Position numbers and translations under genes: made by a program. From contig NC_079148.1 of NCBI RefSeq assembly GCF_945859685.1, forward strand, positions 35,909,946 to 35,973,945: DNA of 64,000 nt, given 5' to 3'. The notes below the pieces were generated by a model. That model made no database searches. It saw only the letters and a program-made list of their open reading frames with translations, and was not told the DNA's origin. Positions 57,561-64,000 of this stretch are shown here, one piece after another. Every line of letters starts with the position of its first letter. Within the stretch, counting starts at the first letter, position 1. The DNA is from Eupeodes corollae (lineage: Eukaryota; Arthropoda; Insecta; Diptera; Syrphidae).

Positions 57561-57881
57561 TTGATTATTTCCATTATGTTGGTAATACATTTTGTACTTT
57601 ATAACCGTTTTTCCGAAGTAAATCTATTAATCATTAATCAAGTGACAGCTGTAAACTTGCATCAATAACTTGGTCAAATAGATCAAATTTTCCATCAATT
57701 TTACTATTGCCAGCCGAGAAGGTGTTTCACGACGATATATCTTTAACATGTCAAATGTTAAAAGTGACAGCTGCCCAAAAAACAGGCAGGAAACACATTT
57801 CCTTTAAAAGCATTTTTTAAGCTGTCAGCCATGTGTTAAAGTTAGAATCCAAAGAAATATCAAGATAAAACCAATAAATCC
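57561..57881. other. non-coding spacer
   Basis: Contains two short GTGACAGCTG motifs (57641 and 57764); otherwise nothing recognised. Confidence 0.5.
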
Positions 57882-58700
57882 ACTTACTTACTTCCTAAAG
57901 GTGGTGCTGCAGTTTAGTGTTTTGGTTCCTACCTAGCTTTTTCCAGTTTTTAACGCCAAGTTGTTTGTGGTCCTCTCTCACTTGTATGCGCCACCTGGAT
58001 TCGAGCGTTTATGTTCATTCGCTTCACATGACATGGCTGTCATTGGATATTTATTCTTTTAACCAAGTCAGTGCCACTGTACAACCCGTACAGTTAATCG
58101 TTTTATCCAAACAAAAAATCATCAGAAGAATTTTTCTCTCTAAGTATCCAAAGTTACAAAGTCCAAAAGTACCTCAAAGTTATTCCTGTCCATGGTGACA
58201 TTTTGCTTAAGACGCCGCAGTCTTTTCTTTCATTTAGTTAGTTTCATTATTATGTAAAAAACTATTTTCAATAAAGTCTATGACCGCTCATTTTACAAGT
58301 AATTCAATGTCCTTCTTTGATGACAGCATATACTTGGCTTTGTTCTCATTTACCACTACAACCATCTTTTCCGCTTCCGTCACATTCCTCAAAAACGCAA
58401 CATCGCAACATCACGCTTTGGACTTCCAATTATATCAATATCATCGGCGTATCCGATTTATTGAAAGGAGCTTTGAAAGATTGTGCCTCTGGTGTTGATA
58501 GTTAAGTTTTGCACAATTCTTTCTAGAATGATATTGAAGAAGTCGCATGACGGTACATCGGTGGGACCCTTTCCGACCTTGATAGGGCAACTTGCTTTCT
58601 CCATCGTCATTCTGCACAGACGAATATGTTGGAACAAGGCATTGCTCTATAAAGCTCTTCCTTATAGATGCTGTCATAAGTGCCTTTGCAATCGTGATGA
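57882..58700 (-). mobile_element. RTE-like retrotransposon, copy 3, old and truncated
   Basis: Same family and strand as 13561 and 40559, shown by the ACTTACTTACTT tail, GCCAAGTTGTTTGTGGTCCT, CATTTTGCTTAAGACGCCGC, TTTGATGACAGCATATACTT and GATATTGAAGAAGTCGCATG in matching order. More diverged, with several deletions; only RT and C-terminal regions remain. Confidence 0.8.
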
Positions 58701-60394
58701 TTTTAAGTTAGTAGTTTTTTTGTTAATGATTTTCCAAGAGATAAATTAGACCCCTACTAACTTTTCGACAGATTAATAACGTTTTCTTCAGTTTTTCTAA
58801 AAACTCCAGCTCTCATTGTTCCACCTTACTTCCTCGACTATATTCAATTTTGGTGTTCATGTTTACTCTCCTTTGGGAAATATTTTCTAGATTTCTATTT
58901 CGATATGACGAGATGACGACTGACTATGACGAGTATCATATGTATATGTGTAAGAGTATTATATTATTGTGCCCTCGTAGTTTACCCTTCGCGGCATCAC
59001 CATTGAATACGACAACATTGAAAACTGAAAGCATTTTCTTGCGAAAAAGCAAATATACCTCTTTTAACAAATATTATGATTTTATCCACTTCAATTGCAT
59101 TCTTATTGTGTGAATTGAATTTATATAAATTTTGTTATTTACTTAAATCTTTTTCGTCTTTTTTATTTTTGTTTAAGGACTTAACCAAAATACTTTTTTC
59201 TTTTGTTTTGTTTATAAATATGTTTTGTTATGCTACATAACTGATTGTATGCTCATTTATAATAATATCAATTCTAAATATTTGATGTAGGAAAGATGTC
59301 GTAAGTTGAAGTATTTTCAAGTGAGAATGAAGAATCAGTGAACTCAAATATTTGACATTTTAATTTTGACAAAATCACAACTTGATTATGTTTTCTTTTT
59401 TTTTTTTAAGGATGGGTATGTAAGTTTTGTTGTTAAAACAAATTTGTGTATGCAAATGAGACGTTAACTTTTGTATGAAGGAGTATTTTTAAAGAGAGGG
59501 ATGATGTCGCGTAAAAAGTTTTTCACTGAAAAACTTTTGCTTGTTTGTTGTTTTTGTGATAATTATAAAATTATTTTGATGTAGTCCTTATTAAGAGTAA
59601 AGTTTAATTTACTTAAAAAAAGGAGTAAACGAGAGAAGGATATTCATTCTGGACATTAATACAAATTTATTATAATTTCAAAATGAAATTGAAGTTCTTT
59701 TTAAGTTGCTTTAATGGAAACTCTATTCCATTTTTTTAACTATTTTCTTTGGAAAACTTTTGCTTAAAAGTCAACCCCACTTACACTAAGTTCGGAGTTG
59801 TTTAAGGAGACATGAAATAATGGAGAAAGATTGCTGAAACGGATGTCTTTTACTTTTGACTGTTAATTAAACTTGTTTTAATTAATTAATGAAATTTATT
59901 TTCAGCTTACTTAATTATTGACGATCAATAATAATATATATTGTTGAGGAATTAGAACTAACTGAGAAGATCTTCATAATAAGAAACCGAAAATGAAAAT
60001 AGGAATAAACCGAAGAAGAGCATAGCAAACATTTCGTAATATGGGATGCTTAGGTCAAAGTAGCTCCTTAATGAAGTAGGATACACTTAGGTCAGTTCAA
60101 TGGTCAATTGTGATACAACATGAGTTTTGAAGCGTTCTTCAAAGCTCAATGTAAACAGTTTGAGTCCCTTACGAAACCGGAAAAAATGATTATGTTAATA
60201 TAATTGAGATAGTTTATCTATACAGCTTCAGCAAAAGCCATTTGAGAATACTCCTAGCCGGGGGGTATGTCTTATATGCAATCTGCTAAGAGATAGACAG
60301 CACCTTTAGCGTAGCGACTAGTGAAGGCTAAGTGTTTTTTTGGTGACTTGACACGTGGTGATGTTATTCTACCTGACCTGACAAACGTGGTAAA
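58701..60394. other. non-coding AT-rich DNA
   Basis: No genes recognised on either strand. Confidence 0.6.
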
Positions 60395-60873
60395 ATGAGT
60401 TGTACTGTACCATTTCCGACGAGATCACCTGACGTACAATTTTTTGCAACACGCTACAATGATTTAGAGTGCGGAATAAGAGACAGAATAAATCTTCCCC
60501 ATCTCAATTGGTCCACCTCAGATGAACAGACATCCTTCTTTCCAACTAACTTCTCTTCTGATAGTCTGTCTGATTGTGGTCTTTTTCAACTAAATGGAGT
60601 AGCAAACTTTATGGGGAGACACCTTAATCTCATATTCTCATCTTATTGCGATAACTGTGTTGTCTCCGCGAGCCCTCAACCTTGGATCGCTATCATCCTC
60701 CCCTTAATCTCTCATTTCCCATTGAATTTTAAAACAACTTTTTTGAAATTGAGAATTACTGTTATGATTTTCGTAGGGCTGATTTCTCCAAACTTAACAA
60801 TCTTCTTAGCTCAGCCGACTTTGAATTAAGATCCCTCAACTTAACAGTAGAGTCCCTTACAAATTGGTTTTAT

Positions 60874-61611
60874 TTGATTCTTTCATACTGTATTGAAGAA
60901 TCAGTACCATTCTCTTGTAAAAAAGATTTCACCTCTGATCCCCTTTGGTACAACAGAGAGCTCGGTAGCCTAAGAAATGCCCGTAACAAGCTTTGGAAGA
61001 TCTTTTTACAGTCCAAATCTGATACTGATCACAACAACTATCTTTTCGCCTATAATTGTTTCTCTGAATTAAGGGAATCCCTTTATAACCAATACCTTAA
61101 CCAAATGGAAAATAACCTTCTTTCTGATGCAACGACATTTTTCAAGTTTATAAATGTCAAACAAAAATCTGATGGGTTTTCACCTTCAATGAGTTTCTCC
61201 AACATAAACTCCTCAGATCCAACAACCATATCAAATCTATTTGCTAATTACTTTAGCAAATCGTGTACTGAACATCTTCATGATCCTGATCCACACTACT
61301 TAAGTTATTTAGATGGTTGCACTCAAAACTCTCTTTCATCGTTTACAATAACTGAAGAAATGGTACTTGCCAAAATCGTAAGCCTCAAAGAATACTTTAG
61401 CTCTGGTCCTAATGGCGTCCCATCAGTTGTTTTAAAAAAATGTATGCATTCTCTGTCAAAGCCTCTAACTACACTCTTTGAACTCTCTCTTTTCCAAGGT
61501 GTGTTTCCTCATATATGGAAAGATTCATTCATATGTCCCATTCATAAACAAGGCAATAAAACTGAAATTAACAATTATAGACCTATTGCTATGCATTCCA
61601 AAACTATTTGA
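60874..61611 (+). pseudogene. jockey-type linker and RT N-terminus
   Basis: 245 codons. DPLWYNRELGSLRNARNKLW and FFKFINVKQKSDGFSPSM precede the RT, then FSSGPNGVPSVVLKKCMHSL, VFPHIWKDSFICPIHKQGNK and EINNYRPIA. The frame breaks before FESLVYDSVYFHCKPLFSPA, which follows in another frame. Confidence 0.85.
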
Positions 61612-61699
61612 AAGCCTGGTTTATGATTCCGTTTATTTCCATTGCAAGCCTTTATTCTCCCCCGCTCAACATGGTTTTCTTAAAGGTTGATCCACTACG

Positions 61700-62431
61700 A
61701 CTAGTTTAATTGAATTTATATTCAAAGTTTTGTCAGCCCTTGAGAATGGTAAAGAAGTTGATGTTGTATACACTGATTACAGCAAAGCCTTTGATAAAAT
61801 GATAATTTATCTCAAACTCAGAGCCCTAGGCTTTCCATCTATATTTATAAACTGAATAAGCTTCTATCTTGCGAATAGAAATTATAGAGTCCTTTTCCGT
61901 AACTCAGTCTCCAGTCCTATACATGCAACTTCTGGAGTCCCACAAGGTAGTCACCTTGGCCCCCTTCTCTTCGTCTTATCTGTTAACTATGTCTGTCTTA
62001 AATTAAGAAACTCAGATATCCTAATGTTTGCGGATGATAAGAAAATTTGTAAGATTATCTCTACTCCATCTGATTCCTTATTTTTACAAAATGATCTTAA
62101 TATCTTTTTTGTTTGGTGCATGCATAATTTCCTAGAGTTAAATGTTGGTAAATGTAAACAAATGACCTTTTCGCGCAAACAAATCCCATCTCATAGAGTA
62201 TACTACTTCCTAAATGACGCCGTCGACGTAGTCGATTCTATTATAGATCTTGGTATTATGTGTGACAAACACCTGAATTTCCATTCCCATTTTGACCAAA
62301 TTATTAATAAAGCTAATAAATCTACCGGTTTTATTAAGAGATGGTCAAAAGAATTTTCCAACCCCTATGTAACTAAAGAGCTTTACATTTCTCTAGTCGG
62401 TCCTCATCTTGAATATGCATGCCAAGTATGA
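61700..62431 (+). pseudogene. jockey-type RT palm and thumb
   Basis: Across breaks: VDVVYTDYSKAFDKM (motif A, about 61757), HATSGVPQGSHLGPLLFVLS (motif B', about 61920), LMFADDKKICKII (motif C, 62024), LELNVGKCKQMTF, VDSIIDLGIMCDKHLNFHSH and LVGPHLEYACQV. Catalytic residues are present but in separate frames. Confidence 0.85.
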
Positions 62432-62964
62432 TCTCCCTTTTATGTAAACCATTCACTCAGAATTGAAAATGTTCAAAGACGTTTCTTTCGATTTGCCTTA
62501 CTTGCCCTCCCCTGGGATGATACATCAAACTTGCCTCCTTATGCCGATCGACTAAAACTGATAGGTTTGCAGCCCTTATATATAAGACGCAAAAACGCTG
62601 ATATATTATTTGCTTACCAATTGTTAATGGGCAATATAGATTCCCCGACACTCCTGAGTGATATTCATCTTAACACCAACCCTGGAAATCTGCGATCGGT
62701 TCCCTTTTCTTTATCCCTCATCACCGCACTAATTACGGGCACTTTGAACCAATGTCCAGAATTCTTCGTCGTTGCAACGCTGCTGTGGTAATCTTGGATT
62801 GCTACATTTCCAAATCCCATCTGAAAGATGCCCTTTACTTTTTCCCTTTTTGAGTCCGAATTCCTCGTCCCTTGTAATTAATTTTGAAAACTTATAACAA
62901 GAACTGCAAAAAAGTAATGTAAAGTTAAGTTATGATAGCTTGTATTAAGCTCAATAAAATAGTG

Positions 62965-63300
62965 TCGAGACATAACTTCAGTAGCTCAGAGTACACGCCT
63001 CCACCAACCCTTTCATTTGTTTTTGATGTATCGGTGTATAAGTGAATTGACTATAGGAATGCCCTATAATAATAATATATAGAATTTTGTATATTATCGA
63101 AAATAGGACTAAATCGGCTTTGTGTGGGTTGACACCAAGTTTAGTTTAACTAAGACATTTTGTAAGAGTTCTTTTAGGGTGTTAAGATTCTTTCCTGAAA
63201 CCGTTATAGAAACGTCATCCACATAATCAACCACTCTAAAACCTTCGCTACATCTAATTGAATTAACTCCCTTAGCAAAGTGAAAGCAATGAAAACCATG
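62965..63300 (-). pseudogene. RT and RNase H relic of an RNase-H-bearing retrotransposon
   Basis: Minus strand: GFRVVDYVDDVSITVSGKNL, then NTLKELLQ, then a frameshift to KLGVNPHKADLVLF (RT motif C and the following GLGVNPxK block, about 63100-63260). After a deletion it gives YTDTSKTNERVGGGVYSELL (RNase H first Asp, normally YTDGSKT, about 62985-63050). RNase H after RT points to an R1, LOA or I type element, unlike its jockey neighbour, whose 3' end abuts it. Confidence 0.72.
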
Positions 63301-64000
63301 AAAATTAAATGCGTTTAACTTAACTTAATCCTTTAGCATTGGGAATCTGTTGCTTCCCTTTATTGCTATAAGATATCTCAAAGTATTGCAGAAAAGGCTG
63401 CAAAAACAATAAATCAGACGATCAAAGTAAGCCATTAAGTTGTTTCTTTTCAAACGGTATGTTAATTTGAGACTGAAATTTTGTTCCGCGGAATGTAATG
63501 ATCCTTGAAAAATGTACAAAATTATTGACAAAATTATTTCGAAAGCTTATGTTTTCTAGCCCACAAACAGTTTGGTAATGGAATTGTTTGTCTATTTGTA
63601 AAGAACACCTTTCAGAGAGTTTAAACCCAACATTTCTCAAAAATTAGTTCTCCTTACTAACACTTTTTTGAGTTCATATACCTTACAAACATTGTTAGCT
63701 GTTGAGTTAGAATCTCAGATTTAATCCTTAGTGTTGTCATCTAAGAATCAAATGTGATACATTTTAAACAATTTCAATTTCATCTTTGCCTTTTTATTTC
63801 AAACGCTTAAATCAAGCTAAATAAGTCTTCTAGGTTGATACAAATATCAAATATATTTTTTAAAAATAAGTATATCTATTTTAAAGTGAGAACAACACAT
63901 GTAAATTTGATGTTGGTCACTATGGCGTATACTTATTATATTAATTCAAATTATTCTTTCGTAATTATTTGTGCATTCATTTAAGCTGCAAAGTTTAAAT
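63301..64000. other. non-coding AT-rich DNA to window end
   Basis: No recognisable gene or repeat. Confidence 0.55.

Larger units (their letters stand above)
60395..62960 (+). mobile_element. jockey-type retrotransposon copy, 5'-truncated
   Basis: Starts inside the endonuclease (INLPHLNWSTSDEQTSFF, DCGLFQLNGVANFMGRHLNL), continues through linker and RT, and ends with a 3' UTR terminating near GTATTAAGCTCAATAAAATA (about 62960). It is the same family as the minus-strand copy at 1780-3208 and is the fuller of the two. Frameshifts or stops near 60700, 61610, 61690, 61855, 62430 and 62790 make it inactive. Confidence 0.88.

Noticed and set aside
57561..57881. Regulatory element marked by repeated GTGACAGCTG
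   Set aside because: Only two occurrences in a region of mariner and RTE-like debris; no independent support.

Overview
This is eukaryotic, AT-rich, intron-containing DNA. The one host gene encodes an insect-type Cys-loop receptor, and the transposon mix is typical of fly genomes, so I infer a dipteran, probably a higher fly. I cannot name the species. Most of the window is mobile DNA in many stages of decay.

Host gene. Ten exons on the + strand (44224-52293) encode a ligand-gated ion channel of the GABA-receptor family, closest by recall to Drosophila CG8916. It has a signal-peptide-like start, the ligand-binding domain, the Cys loop, M1-M3, a spliced cytoplasmic loop and M4. My exon model joins in frame to 621 codons plus stop. 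Its 5.4-kb intron (45548-50983) is full of transposon debris, including a Penelope-like fragment with a hammerhead-ribozyme-like motif.

Layout. 1-3720: mariner fragment, then a jockey-type retrotransposon relic interrupted by a second, minus-strand jockey copy. 3721-13560: non-coding DNA with a ~235-bp direct repeat pair, a ~2-kb element built of ~170-bp tandem units (8399-10363) and an RT relic. 13561-16390: RTE-like copy 1 and a tRNA-Asp-derived SINE with perfect target-site duplications. 18125-23308: a mariner split by a 3.9-kb jockey-superfamily element. 24353-25708: an inverted copy of the 170-bp-unit element. 27420-29100: another non-LTR relic. 29556-35610: a three-level nest, in which a 170-bp-unit element is split by an unclassified element with ~70-bp terminal direct repeats, itself split by a Transib transposon (30143-33106). 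40559-42993: RTE-like copy 2. 44224-52293: the channel gene. 55718-58700: mariner derivatives and RTE-like copy 3. 60400-63300: a plus-strand jockey copy abutting a minus-strand RT/RNase H relic.

Most notable. The Transib looks structurally complete: 10-bp terminal inverted repeats opening with CACAGTG (the V(D)J recombination-signal heptamer), a 5-bp CGTCG target duplication, and a three-exon, 630-residue RAG1-like transposase without internal stops. The ~170-bp satellite-like arrays carried inside a repeated dispersed element are the second main signal.
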